Of a stretch of 64,000 nucleotides of DNA, positions 34,536 to 43,139 are shown piece after piece; position 1 is the first letter of the stretch, and every line of letters begins with the position of its first letter. The notes beneath the pieces were generated by a model that had not been told where the DNA came from, made no database searches, and saw only the letters and a list, made by a program, of their open reading frames with translations. The translations under genes and the position numbers were made by a program. The stretch is from Deltaproteobacteria bacterium (lineage in GTDB: Bacteria > Bdellovibrionota_B > Oligoflexia > Oligoflexales > Bog-1112). The DNA lies in the NCBI GenBank assembly GCA_020635195.1, contig JACKAG010000001.1:124001-188000 (forward strand), in the 5' to 3' direction.

Positions 34536-37018
34536 GGACTGTCTCCTGCTTCTGAAGCTGGTTCTGTGTAGAGATCTTCATCAGGATTTATATTGTCCTG
34601 GTTACCATCTGTACTGTCTGCCGCCGGAGACGCAGAGCTGCCGCTGTCATTTCCTGCCGGAGCAGGGAAGGGAACCACCAGCTCTGTCTCCTGTTTGTCT
34701 GCTGATCGGGCTGATCGGGCAGAAGGAGTCGTCCGGCGTTTTTTTTCTTTCATGTAGCCTATGGCCTCCAGGGCAGCGCGTTTGTTTTCCTCACGAATGC
34801 GTTCTTCTGCCTTGTCGACAGGGGTCGCCCGGTAGACACCTTCATCGAAACTTGGAAGTTTTGATGAAAAATCTTTCTGTTCACTTCCCTTCCCATAGAC
34901 TTTTTCCATGAACTCATTCAGCTCGGACATTTTCTCTTTGTAGATACGAGCCAGATCATTCGCGCCATGAATGATATGTGGCCTCAGAAAGACCACCAGG
35001 CTGTTTGTTTCGGCATTGAGTGTGCTGCTTCTGAAAAACCAGCCGAGCAGAGGGAGGTCGCCGAGTAGCGGTATTTTTTTGAATGCTTCACGCATTCTGG
35101 TTTCCTTCAGACCGGAAATGACGATGGTCTGACCATTGCGAACGGTCACATTCTGTGTCGTCTTTCGTTTACTGACCGATGGGAGCCCTTCAGAGGAAAG
35201 GGGGCCGGGGGAATTCGCCTGAAGGTCGATCTGCATCGTGATGTAGTTGGAGTGACTGATATTGGGTTTGACCGTGAGCGTCATGTCCACATCTTCTTTT
35301 TCGACGGAAGGGATAGGAACCCCTGTGGTCGGATTCACTTTTGACGTGTTGAAGAAGAGTTTTTGTCCAACAGAAATAGATGCCTGCTCGTTATTGGATG
35401 TGAGTATGTGAGGAGATGCGATAGAGCGGCTGTTTCCGTCTGTTTTGATCAGGTTCATCAGGGCTCCGGGGCTGAAGGTTCCCAGCCCTTTTACCTGAAC
35501 CTCATGTCCGGAAAGAATTCCGATGCTCATATTGCTGGCAAAAGCTCCTGCAACTTTTTCTGCGCTGGTGGTGGAGGTCGTCCCATCTGACTGGGTCTGG
35601 GCGGCAATTAACGGTGCCAGGGAAGCTCCTTCCCATCCTAAAATGGACTTGGTTCCGGAGCCATCTTTATTACCGGTGCCAGCAAAAAGGGATGTCTGAA
35701 AATTAAATCCATTTGTTTCGTTAATATCCAGAATGTCTGCCTCAATAAAGACCTGGCTTCTGCGCAGATCCAGTTTTCGGATGATTTCATTGAGAGCATC
35801 ATAGGCAGAGCGGCTCCCTGTGATCAGAAGAGAGTTGGAGGCTTCATCTGCCGTGATTTTAACGCCTTCCCCCAGATTAGCCACAGAGGCAGCGCCACTT
35901 GTATTGTCTCCGGATAAGCTGTTTTTCCGGATTGGTGGAGCCCTGAGTCCCGATCTCTGATTACTCTTTGATGAAGTCAGCGAAGAAAGGGTTGTTGCCA
36001 GTTTCTTTGCATCTGCATAGTCCAGGGGTCTGACATGGATCGAAGCCTGAGTTGTCGGGTCATCCAGAGGAATGTCGAATTTCTTCACCAGTTCTTTGAT
36101 ATCCTGAATGGTCCTTGGTGGCCCGAAAATAATGACAGAGTTTGAGCGGTCATCAGTCAGAATTTTGAAGGAGTGGTAGGGGCTGCTTTTGGAGCTCTTG
36201 CTGCCTCTTCCTGCTGCCAGAATTTCATTAATCTTGTCTGCAATGCTTTTTGGGTCAGAATACCTGATAGGAACAATCAGCAGTTTAGGTTGTTGAGTCT
36301 GAACATCCAGTAGCTCAAGAATTTCCAGAACTCTTCTTATCTTGTAGCCACTCTCGCTGATAATCAGAGTATTGGTAGGCTCATATGCAATCATCGAATT
36401 TGGCGATACGATTCTGGCCAGGGTCGTCTGAACCTGCTTCGCATCGATATATTTAAGGGGGATGATTTGCGTGATGATTTCATCTGTTCTGGGAGCCCAG
36501 CTGGAACCCAGATAAGCTTTCAGGTTGTCTTTGACAGCATTCCTGATACTCATCACTTTGATCACCTTGCCGGTTTCAACTGTGGTCAGATTCAGCATAT
36601 TCAGAGCGGACAAGAATGCCTGATAAGCTTCTTCTTTTGTGACCTTTTGCGGTGAAATAATCTGGACTTTTCCATTGACATTCCGGTCGAGAATGACGTT
36701 TTTACCTGTCCACAGAGAGACGGCTTTGATAATATCTTTGATATCGGTTAGTTCTGCAAAATCCATATTGACCAGCTCCCGCCCTTCAGGCAAGGCAGCT
36801 GCTCCGGGAGGGCTCTGCTCCTGTCTCCCTGGAAGAGGGCTGGCTTCGCTTGCTTGTTTTTGCAACTCAGGCCCTTCGGGGATCTCTACTTCGGGAACAG
36901 CAGGCTGCGCTGTTTGTGCAAGGAGCCAGGCACTGTGAAAGCAGGAACAGGCACAGCTAAGCCATAGAAGCAAAGTCCCTGTTCTTTTTGCTGAGTCATA
37001 CACATGATGTTTTTTCAT
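34532..37018 (-). CDS. gspD: T2SS outer-membrane secretin GspD
   Basis: The 15-fold outer-membrane channel. The start ATG at 37016-37018 has GGAGG seven bases upstream; 28 further open codons upstream are ignored. Of 828 residues: signal peptide ending near WLLAQT, N0 (VNMDFAELTDIKDIIKAVS), N1-N3 repeats (IPLKYIDAKQVQTTLARIV, PIRYSDPKSIADKINEILA, RPLDYADAKKLATTL), then the secretin core ending IPLLGDLPLLGWFFRS and SLVVFLRPHII. The last 130 residues are a charged, Ser/Ala-rich extension where a pilotin might bind. A second secretin gene lies 242 bases upstream. Confidence 0.96.
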   Translation of the reverse strand: MKKHHVYDSAKRTGTLLLWLSCACSCFHSAWLLAQTAQPAVPEVEIPEGPELQKQASEASPLPGRQEQSPPGAAALPEGRELVNMDFAELTDIKDIIKAVSLWTGKNVILDRNVNGKVQIISPQKVTKEEAYQAFLSALNMLNLTTVETGKVIKVMSIRNAVKDNLKAYLGSSWAPRTDEIITQIIPLKYIDAKQVQTTLARIVSPNSMIAYEPTNTLIISESGYKIRRVLEILELLDVQTQQPKLLIVPIRYSDPKSIADKINEILAAGRGSKSSKSSPYHSFKILTDDRSNSVIIFGPPRTIQDIKELVKKFDIPLDDPTTQASIHVRPLDYADAKKLATTLSSLTSSKSNQRSGLRAPPIRKNSLSGDNTSGAASVANLGEGVKITADEASNSLLITGSRSAYDALNEIIRKLDLRRSQVFIEADILDINETNGFNFQTSLFAGTGNKDGSGTKSILGWEGASLAPLIAAQTQSDGTTSTTSAEKVAGAFASNMSIGILSGHEVQVKGLGTFSPGALMNLIKTDGNSRSIASPHILTSNNEQASISVGQKLFFNTSKVNPTTGVPIPSVEKEDVDMTLTVKPNISHSNYITMQIDLQANSPGPLSSEGLPSVSKRKTTQNVTVRNGQTIVISGLKETRMREAFKKIPLLGDLPLLGWFFRSSTLNAETNSLVVFLRPHIIHGANDLARIYKEKMSELNEFMEKVYGKGSEQKDFSSKLPSFDEGVYRATPVDKAEERIREENKRAALEAIGYMKEKKRRTTPSARSARSADKQETELVVPFPAPAGNDSGSSASPAADSTDGNQDNINPDEDLYTEPASEAGDSP

Positions 37019-37260
37019 GACGGGACCTCCACCCATCGTCTGACCCCTGTTCCTTTTCATCAAAGGAAATCTGAGCATAAAACCAAACCCTTCTGCCTGC
37101 ATTGGTCTTCACCACTATGACAGGCAAATAAACGGAAGCGAATAGTCGTAACATGATCCTGATTCTTTGGAAAGGGGGCTGCTGCTGCTGTTTTGCTTTC
37201 CGGAACTCTCATTTCAGAAAACGTGCTGTCAGAATATTCCATTTCTGGCTCCGATAAACT
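37019..37260 (-). other. Gap between the two secretin genes
   Basis: A 242-base gap in an otherwise tightly packed minus-strand run. The gspD frame remains open into it as far as 37102, without ribosome site support. I see no convincing promoter pair and no terminator hairpin, so read-through from aroK is likely, but an internal promoter cannot be excluded. Confidence 0.35.
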
Positions 37261-39393
37261 TTATGGGCTTTCCTGACGAAGGTTCAGTTTCGTCTTGTCT
37301 TCCCACAGATCCAGACTCTTTTTGTCACTGGTTTCACTCTTGCCAGTTGATTCGGATGGAAATCGAGATCCATTAATTTCTGTTCGTTTGGCAATCTGTA
37401 AAAAAGCGACATTCTCCTGTAGTTTTCTTTCGTAGATCGTTCTCAGATCCTGATCGTTTTTGACCCGCTCAGCCTTAAGGAAGATGATCAGCTGCTGCTC
37501 CCGGTATCCTTTGCTGCGTTGGCTAAAAAGAACAGGCCCTAGGATTGGGATTTTTCCGAGAAGTGGCACTTCACTGATACTTGTTGTTTCCACTAATTCT
37601 GTCATTCCAGCAACCACTGCAGTCTGCCTGTCTTTGAGTGTCAGCGTATGATTGAACTTGCGTTTGCCGATCGCAGGGTAACCTTCTGAAGAAAATCCGG
37701 TTACCTGATTGGCTTCCAGATTCAGGGTCAGGCTTATATACTGACTGCCTGCCAGGGATGGCTTTACCCGCAGGGTCAGGCTCACATCTTCTTTCAGAAC
37801 ATTTGCTGCTGCCGAAGGTGTTCCAGAGGAAGAGTTGCGGGCCCTGAAGAATAAGCGCTGACCAACACTCAGGCTGGCTTCTTCATGGTTAGCCGAAAGA
37901 AGATGAGGAGATGATAAGACTTTACTGTCCTGATCTGTTCGGATGAAGCGAAGCAGTGCCGCCGGGCTCAGGAGCCCCAGACCGGGTACGGCAATCCCGG
38001 CTTCAGAGAGGATGCCTACGGTCAGAGCCTCTCCCAGGGTTCCCATCAGAGACTCTGCTGCTTTGGCTTTCTGATCGGCGCTCTGAGCCTGATAAGCAAG
38101 GGGTGCAGCAGTCGCGGCCTGCCAGCCGGTAATGATTCGTGCCCCCCCCTCCTGAGAGGATATATTTTGTCCTGTCAGAATAGAAGACTCTGAGCGGAAC
38201 TCATGATTTGTATTAATGGCGATAATTTCGACTTCAATCAGGACCTGATCCCGACGGATGTCAAATTTCCGGATCACCTGCTCTACAGACGCTCTGGCCT
38301 GGCTGGAACCGACGATGATCAGAGAGTTGCTGTCCGGATCAGCAGCAAGCCTGAGCTCTTCCATGTCGCCAGCTCCTGGCCCGGCAAGAGCCTTCAGAGT
38401 GGCCAGTAGTTTATCCGCGTCTGCATATTCCAGAGGTCTGAAGTATATGTTGGATTGATCGCCATGGTCCGAGGGGGCAATATCGAGTGTCCGGATATAA
38501 GATCCAATTTCCTGGATAATTGCATCGGAGGCGAAGACAGCGATCAGGTTCCTTTCCTTATCTGTAATCAGACTGACATCCCAACTGCTGAGCTGAGCTT
38601 TATTTTTGCTCAGTGCAGAGGATTTGCGCGCTGAGATCAGTTGCTTCAGATTTTCAGACATAACAGATGCCTGGGCATAACGAAGCGGGAAAAGTTCCAG
38701 GCGGGAATGACGGGTTCTTACGTCCATTAATGAAATAATGTCGAGAAGTCGTCTGACCTGAGCTGCGGAGTCACTGATAATCAGATGGCCGGTTTCTTTC
38801 AGAGAGACGATTGATCCGGATGTCGTGAAGCCGGATAAGGTTTTCCGGATTTCTTCCGGATCAACATAGTTCAGGCTGACAACCTGGGTAATCAGTTGGT
38901 CGGAGTCTCCTGAAAGGTCCGAGTCTGAGGTGCTGACTGGCGAATGTTCCTGTAGGCCACTTTGTTGTTTGATAATTTTTGTCAGTCGTCCGCTTTCTAC
39001 AGTGGACATTCCATGGAGCTTTAGTGCTGAAAGAAAGAGAGACCAAAGCTCATCTGTCTGTAGCTGGGATGGTGCGATAATCTCTATGTGTTTGTTTTTC
39101 AGTGCCGGGTCTATGATGATATTGCGTTTTAGCTTTCTTGCAATAACAGAGGCAAGTTCATCCAGGCTTATTTTCCCTCTGAAGTCTGTATCGATCAGAC
39201 TTTCATCCTCCATATCTTCGGTTGCTGACAGAGCGTATGGGGTCTTTTCTGATGCAGGTGTATCAGGGACAGGTCCGGAAGGCTCTTGTGTTTTTGCAGC
39301 AGCCTGTGGAGTCAGGCAGATCCATAGTATGAATCCGTACAGATGTTTGTGCTTGAGCTCCCGCTTGCTGTGGGGTCCTGCTATCCATTTCAT
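37261..39393 (-). CDS. Second secretin of the GspD family
   Basis: A 710-residue paralogue of the neighbouring GspD with the same order: signal peptide (HLYGFILWICLTPQAAA), N0 (DTDFRGKISLDELASVIARK), N1-N3 repeats (VSLNYVDPEEIRKTLSGF, FPLRYAQASVMSENLKQLI, RPLEYADADKLLATLKAL), and the secretin core with SISEVPLLGKIPILGPVL and QLIIFLKAERV. It is clearly diverged: the pore-facing end reads LGPVLFS rather than LGWFFRS and the C-terminal tail is short. Its ATG shares one base with the gspC-type stop (TAATG), so the two are coupled. It may make mixed rings, a separate channel, or a pathway-specific secretin. Confidence 0.9.
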   Translation of the reverse strand: MKWIAGPHSKRELKHKHLYGFILWICLTPQAAAKTQEPSGPVPDTPASEKTPYALSATEDMEDESLIDTDFRGKISLDELASVIARKLKRNIIIDPALKNKHIEIIAPSQLQTDELWSLFLSALKLHGMSTVESGRLTKIIKQQSGLQEHSPVSTSDSDLSGDSDQLITQVVSLNYVDPEEIRKTLSGFTTSGSIVSLKETGHLIISDSAAQVRRLLDIISLMDVRTRHSRLELFPLRYAQASVMSENLKQLISARKSSALSKNKAQLSSWDVSLITDKERNLIAVFASDAIIQEIGSYIRTLDIAPSDHGDQSNIYFRPLEYADADKLLATLKALAGPGAGDMEELRLAADPDSNSLIIVGSSQARASVEQVIRKFDIRRDQVLIEVEIIAINTNHEFRSESSILTGQNISSQEGGARIITGWQAATAAPLAYQAQSADQKAKAAESLMGTLGEALTVGILSEAGIAVPGLGLLSPAALLRFIRTDQDSKVLSSPHLLSANHEEASLSVGQRLFFRARNSSSGTPSAAANVLKEDVSLTLRVKPSLAGSQYISLTLNLEANQVTGFSSEGYPAIGKRKFNHTLTLKDRQTAVVAGMTELVETTSISEVPLLGKIPILGPVLFSQRSKGYREQQLIIFLKAERVKNDQDLRTIYERKLQENVAFLQIAKRTEINGSRFPSESTGKSETSDKKSLDLWEDKTKLNLRQESP

Positions 39394-40397
39394 TACGATT
39401 TAATCCTGACACTGAGCGTGACGGGAGTTTTTCCTTTTCTCAGAACTCTGATGGAAAGATCCCTTTCATCAAGTAGGGCCTGATAAAGAACAAAGCCCTG
39501 CTCTGCTTCCATCACCGTATCATTGACCTGGGTGATGACATCGCCATCCTGAAATCCGATTTTGTCCAGCAGGGAGTCTTTTTTGATGGCAAACATCCTG
39601 AAACCATTGACCCGATCTCCTTCCATGTTCGGAACCAGGCGGGCGGCCTGAATAATCTTGGTAAATCCTTCACCTAATTCAGATTCGACAAAAGTGCTGC
39701 TTAGCTCAACTGATTTGGTTTCTGGTTTATCCTGCGGAATATGTTGTGGACTGGCTTTTTCAATAAAGAGCCGATCTCCCGCATCTGTTTTGATTTCCAG
39801 GCATTCCTTTGCACCTTCATTATTGAAGATAACCCGATTTCTGTCGATTTTTACTATGGTTATATTGTCATAGCCAACGACAGAATCTCCCTCCCTGTAG
39901 ACATCTGCGTCAAAGTTGCCTTCCCGGATCGTTGCCATTGACTGCTTTGAGTCGCTCAGAACAATCGTTCCCACCAGAGTCAGTTGGATGGATAGTGGGA
40001 GACAGGGGCCATCCATACTGAAGTCTGATGAGCTTTTAGCTGGAGCTTCGACAATGGCTTCTTCTTCAGGGTACTGGCCATCCTGATTAAACAGATTTCT
40101 GTCCAGGACAGATTTTTTCAGCTTATGAAAGTTTGGTCGGGGAAAACGCTGGAGGTTGAGTTGCCCTCCTGATGATCTTTGTCCTTTGTGATCCCCTGCT
40201 GAAAGCGCAGACTTCAGGAGAACAGGAACGAGAAAAGAAGCAGTGACCCCTGCCAGAACATAAGAAGAAAAAAGGATCATGGCGACAGCGACCAGATGCC
40301 TTTTAGCTACGCTGGAACGGGTTATAGTTCCGAGTGTGCTAAGAAAGGCCGATTTTTTTGTATGACGTTTAACAGAATCCAGCATCTTGATGATCAC
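39393..40397 (-). CDS. gspC: GspC-type protein with HR and PDZ domains (copy nearest the secretins)
   Basis: Links the inner-membrane platform to the secretin. 334 residues: cytoplasmic tail, one membrane helix (VAVAMILFSSYVLAGVTASFL), an HR domain (LPLSIQLTLVGTIVLSDSKQS, ADVYREGDSVVG, NRVIFNNEGAKECLEI), and a PDZ domain (GFRMFAIKKDSLLDKIGFQDGDVITQVN). A GTG at 40397 overlaps the upstream gene's stop (GTGA); an ATG four codons later is an alternative. Like its neighbour it opens the HR region with DRNLFNQDGQYP. Confidence 0.9.
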   Translation of the reverse strand: MIIKMLDSVKRHTKKSAFLSTLGTITRSSVAKRHLVAVAMILFSSYVLAGVTASFLVPVLLKSALSAGDHKGQRSSGGQLNLQRFPRPNFHKLKKSVLDRNLFNQDGQYPEEEAIVEAPAKSSSDFSMDGPCLPLSIQLTLVGTIVLSDSKQSMATIREGNFDADVYREGDSVVGYDNITIVKIDRNRVIFNNEGAKECLEIKTDAGDRLFIEKASPQHIPQDKPETKSVELSSTFVESELGEGFTKIIQAARLVPNMEGDRVNGFRMFAIKKDSLLDKIGFQDGDVITQVNDTVMEAEQGFVLYQALLDERDLSIRVLRKGKTPVTLSVRIKS

Positions 40398-41383
40398 CGA
40401 ATTTGCAGGTTTATCGTTTTTGCACTGCCATCACGCTCCAAGCGGACTTCCAGCTCATTTTCGCTACGCAAAGAGTTCAGCAGACGAATAGCCTGAGCCG
40501 TGTCAATCAGGGAGACCCCGTTGATCTCTCTGATAATATCTCCATCCTGTAAGCCTGATTTTTCATAAATTGAGTCCTGACGAATGCGGATTAGTCGAAA
40601 TCCACTCAGCTCCCCATTGACGAGATGTGGTTCAGCTTTTGCATCCTGCAACACTTTTGCAAAGTCGACAGTCAGTAGTTTCTTCCGGAAATCTGAAGAC
40701 ATGACAATCTTTTCTCCAGCTCTCTCAAAACCTTCTTCTTTATAAGCATCACGTGGAGCCTTATCTGCCAGGTTTGATGGTTTGGTGATTTCCTGGGGTT
40801 TTTTTCCGCGGTGGCGTTTTTTAGTGACTTCAGGCTGTTCCAGTTCCAGATATTCCTGGCGGTCTGGCCTTTGCAGGATGACTTTTTCCCTGTGAATCTC
40901 TGCCAGAATAACACCAGCCTGGATCTGTTGTCCGACAAAAAAACTATTGCGTGCATTTGAGGATTTGTCCTGAATAATCGCTATCCCGGAAAAGGGGTCT
41001 CCACTAAAAATGGTTCCGAGCAATTGCAGAGGCAAAGTTGTTTTGAGCAGCTCATGTGTGACCGGACCGGTTTCTTCTGTCTTTTCAGCCGAAATCTCAT
41101 CATCTCCGGTTTTTCCCTCTTTATTGAAAATATTTCTTTCAATAATCTGCTTTACTTTTGTGCTGCTCAGAGAAACTCGCTCTTCCGGAAGGATGGATGA
41201 TCTGCTTTTTGAGGAACTCAATGAGCGCATGGCTTTGCCTGAGTCAGGCGATATCACGTAGCTAAGCCCTGTTGTGATCAGGGTTGCCAGAAGAAAGCCG
41301 CTGGCAAGAGCGATCAGGCCCCCTCTCCAGGGGAGGGTTTTCACTCTGTCGAGTTCGTGCAACCATCCTATCAGAGTGAACAC
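40394..41383 (-). CDS. GspC-type protein with HR and PDZ domains (second copy)
   Basis: A 329-residue paralogue of the next gene. One membrane helix (GLIALASGFLLATLITTGLSY), then ERNIFNKEGKTG, an HR domain (LPLQLLGTIFSGDPFSGIAII, EIHREKVILQRPDRQEYLEL) and a PDZ domain (GFRLIRIRQDSIYEKSGLQDGDIIREINGVSL). The GTG start abuts the aroK stop TAA, and GGAAGGTGG upstream lies in the aroK end, so translation is coupled. Two GspC-like genes followed by two secretin genes suggest duplication of a C-D unit, or two independent single duplications. Confidence 0.9.
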   Translation of the reverse strand: MFTLIGWLHELDRVKTLPWRGGLIALASGFLLATLITTGLSYVISPDSGKAMRSLSSSKSRSSILPEERVSLSSTKVKQIIERNIFNKEGKTGDDEISAEKTEETGPVTHELLKTTLPLQLLGTIFSGDPFSGIAIIQDKSSNARNSFFVGQQIQAGVILAEIHREKVILQRPDRQEYLELEQPEVTKKRHRGKKPQEITKPSNLADKAPRDAYKEEGFERAGEKIVMSSDFRKKLLTVDFAKVLQDAKAEPHLVNGELSGFRLIRIRQDSIYEKSGLQDGDIIREINGVSLIDTAQAIRLLNSLRSENELEVRLERDGSAKTINLQIR

Positions 41384-42070
41384 TTAACCACCTTCCGGGG
41401 CTTCGTAGCTTTGGAGAAGCTCGGCTTCCCCTCCCCGCTTTTCCTGCCGTTTCCTGGAATATTTACGGCTGGCCCGGTCTTCCAGCATCTGTATGATCCT
41501 GCATGCTGCATGATCTGCTGAGGCGAAACCATCTGTAAATTCCAGGTCTGCAATAGCATAAGCTTTTTCTCTTTGTCTAAGTTGGCGCTCGAGAACGTCC
41601 TTAAGGACTGTCTTCTGCTCAGCTTCGTATGGTTCCGTAGTTAGCTCGGCTAGTCCGGGTCTTTTCCTGAGCTCAGCCTGGTCTTCTGACAGGCGCTGCG
41701 CAATTAATCCTGGTGGAGGATTGAGCCAGACAGAAACGCCAAGGTTTCTGATTATGTCTCTGTTTTCATGGGCTTCAGCGGTCCCTCCCCCCAGTGCGAT
41801 GACGTGCGAGACAATCCCTTTCAGGCCCTTTAGGGTTTCGGACTCTTTGTCGCGAAACCAGGACTCACCTTTCTCTGAAAAAATTCTGGCGATGCTCAAC
41901 CCTGTCGTCTTTTCGATGCGGAGGTCAAGATCAAAAAAGCCAAAACCCATTCGCCGGGCGAGCTGCTGTCCTATGGAGGATTTTCCACTGCCGCTCAGAC
42001 CGATCAGGAGGATATTGGTGACAGATTTCAGAGTCCTGCTGAGCTGTGTGTTTTTCCTGTTGTAGATCAT
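41384..42070 (-). CDS. aroK: Shikimate kinase, first gene of the T2SS run
   Basis: Phosphorylates shikimate at the 3-hydroxyl in aromatic amino-acid synthesis. 228 residues: the P-loop GLSGSGKSS lies at about 24-32, the shikimate-binding FFDLDLRIE and GESWFRDKES follow, and the central VIALGGGTA loop and lid with RKRPGLAEL are present. A basic 30-residue C-terminal tail (RKYSRKRQEKRGG) exceeds the usual 170-180 residue enzyme. The ribosome site is weak. Its stop codon directly precedes the GTG of a gspC-type gene, so it is probably the promoter-proximal gene of the secretion operon, a coupling with no obvious functional reason. Confidence 0.9.
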   Translation of the reverse strand: MIYNRKNTQLSRTLKSVTNILLIGLSGSGKSSIGQQLARRMGFGFFDLDLRIEKTTGLSIARIFSEKGESWFRDKESETLKGLKGIVSHVIALGGGTAEAHENRDIIRNLGVSVWLNPPPGLIAQRLSEDQAELRKRPGLAELTTEPYEAEQKTVLKDVLERQLRQREKAYAIADLEFTDGFASADHAACRIIQMLEDRASRKYSRKRQEKRGGEAELLQSYEAPEGG

Positions 42071-42216
42071 AAAGCAGATCAGCCTGTTTTTTGTGCAAGC
42101 AGAGATCCTGGTCTTTTTCTGAGGGAACGATCATCCCAGGGGCCAGGTGTTGCTTTACATGTGTGAGTTCTGTGCTTTTAAAGAGCTGTCAGCAGCAAAG
42201 ATTGTGGTTCACTGCA

Positions 42217-42245
42217 TTGTCAGCCGGAGCATTGTATATTAGAAT
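42217..42245 (+). promoter_or_regulatory. Near-consensus sigma-70 promoter for the crotonase-family gene
   Basis: TTGTCA (42217-42222) and TAGAAT (42240-42245) are exactly 17 bases apart, each matching five of six consensus positions. Transcription would begin near 42252, about 62 bases before the GTG at 42314. The divergent aroK/T2SS promoter must lie in the same 243 bases but I cannot point to a convincing box. Confidence 0.65.
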
Positions 42246-42313
42246 TGTCTTTCTTCCAAACAACCTCCGGCTAAGCTCCGGGGCTTTTCTGTAGCAGGAG
42301 ATCAGGAGCTGTC

Positions 42314-43123
42314 GTGATTCTTGATGTTCACAGAAAAGATCAGGTCTGTTACTGGACTCTGAATCAGCCAAAAGCAGCGAACAGCCTTGGCCTTCGTATG
42401 TATCATGCCCTTGATCTGGCTTTGCAGCAGCTCGAGGAGGACGTGCAGAGGGACGTATCTTCCGGAGAGGGTGAAGCTCTGGTCACCAGAGTTCTGGTTA
42501 TCAGAGCCCGGTCTGGCCCGGGGCGCAATCCTCCGCTCTGGGTAGCTGGAGGTGACCTGAAGGAGCTGGTACACCTGAAGAGTAAAGCTCAGGGGCGGGA
42601 CTATGCGGAAAAAATGACACGGCTGTGCCGGAGGTTTGCTGATCTACCCTTGCCTGTCATCTTTGAAATTCATGGTCTGGTGATTGGAGGAGGAGTGGAA
42701 TTTGTTCTGGCGGGAGATTTCCGGCTTGCTTCTGCTGAGAGCTGTTTCAGCCTCAGGCAGTTGATGACAGGAGTGCCCTGCGGTTATGGTAGCAGCTCTC
42801 GTCTGATCTCTCTTATCGGGGAAAGCCGTGCATGGAGTCTTCTGACAAAGAAGGAACCTTTCAGCGCTCAGCAGGCTTATGACTGGGGTCTGCTTCATTC
42901 TCTGCATGCCAATCCGGATCTTCTTCGTCAGGCGACAGAGGACTTATGCCTGCTGCTGAAATCGATTGAGCCCCGTGCCTTTGCTGCTCAGAAGAAAATG
43001 TTTGCTCTCACTCAGCCTTCTGCCAGAAAGACAGAGGCAGAGCTGGATCTTTTTGCAGAGGCCTGGATGAATCCGGGCCATCAGGATTTTCTCAGGAGAT
43101 TTCTTGAGCGGAGCCGTGTCTGA
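42314..43123 (+). CDS. Crotonase-fold (enoyl-CoA hydratase/isomerase family) protein lacking hydratase glutamates
   Basis: Acyl-CoA-processing fold of 269 residues. The oxyanion-hole elements are WVAGGDLKEL near 76-85 and HGLVIGGGVEFVLAGDFRLAS near 120-140. In hydratases two glutamates do catalysis (Glu144 and Glu164 of rat crotonase); the aligned residues here are Gln149 and Ser175. So it is unlikely to be a simple hydratase; a hydrolase, isomerase or decarboxylase branch is possible. An insertion near residues 45-57 (QRDVSSGEGEALV) lengthens the N-terminal half. AGGAG is six bases before the GTG. It is monocistronic and converges on ychF with 16 bases between stops. Confidence 0.85.
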   Translation: MILDVHRKDQVCYWTLNQPKAANSLGLRMYHALDLALQQLEEDVQRDVSSGEGEALVTRVLVIRARSGPGRNPPLWVAGGDLKELVHLKSKAQGRDYAEKMTRLCRRFADLPLPVIFEIHGLVIGGGVEFVLAGDFRLASAESCFSLRQLMTGVPCGYGSSSRLISLIGESRAWSLLTKKEPFSAQQAYDWGLLHSLHANPDLLRQATEDLCLLLKSIEPRAFAAQKKMFALTQPSARKTEAELDLFAEAWMNPGHQDFLRRFLERSRV

Positions 43124-43139
43124 TCACCTGTATCCAGTC

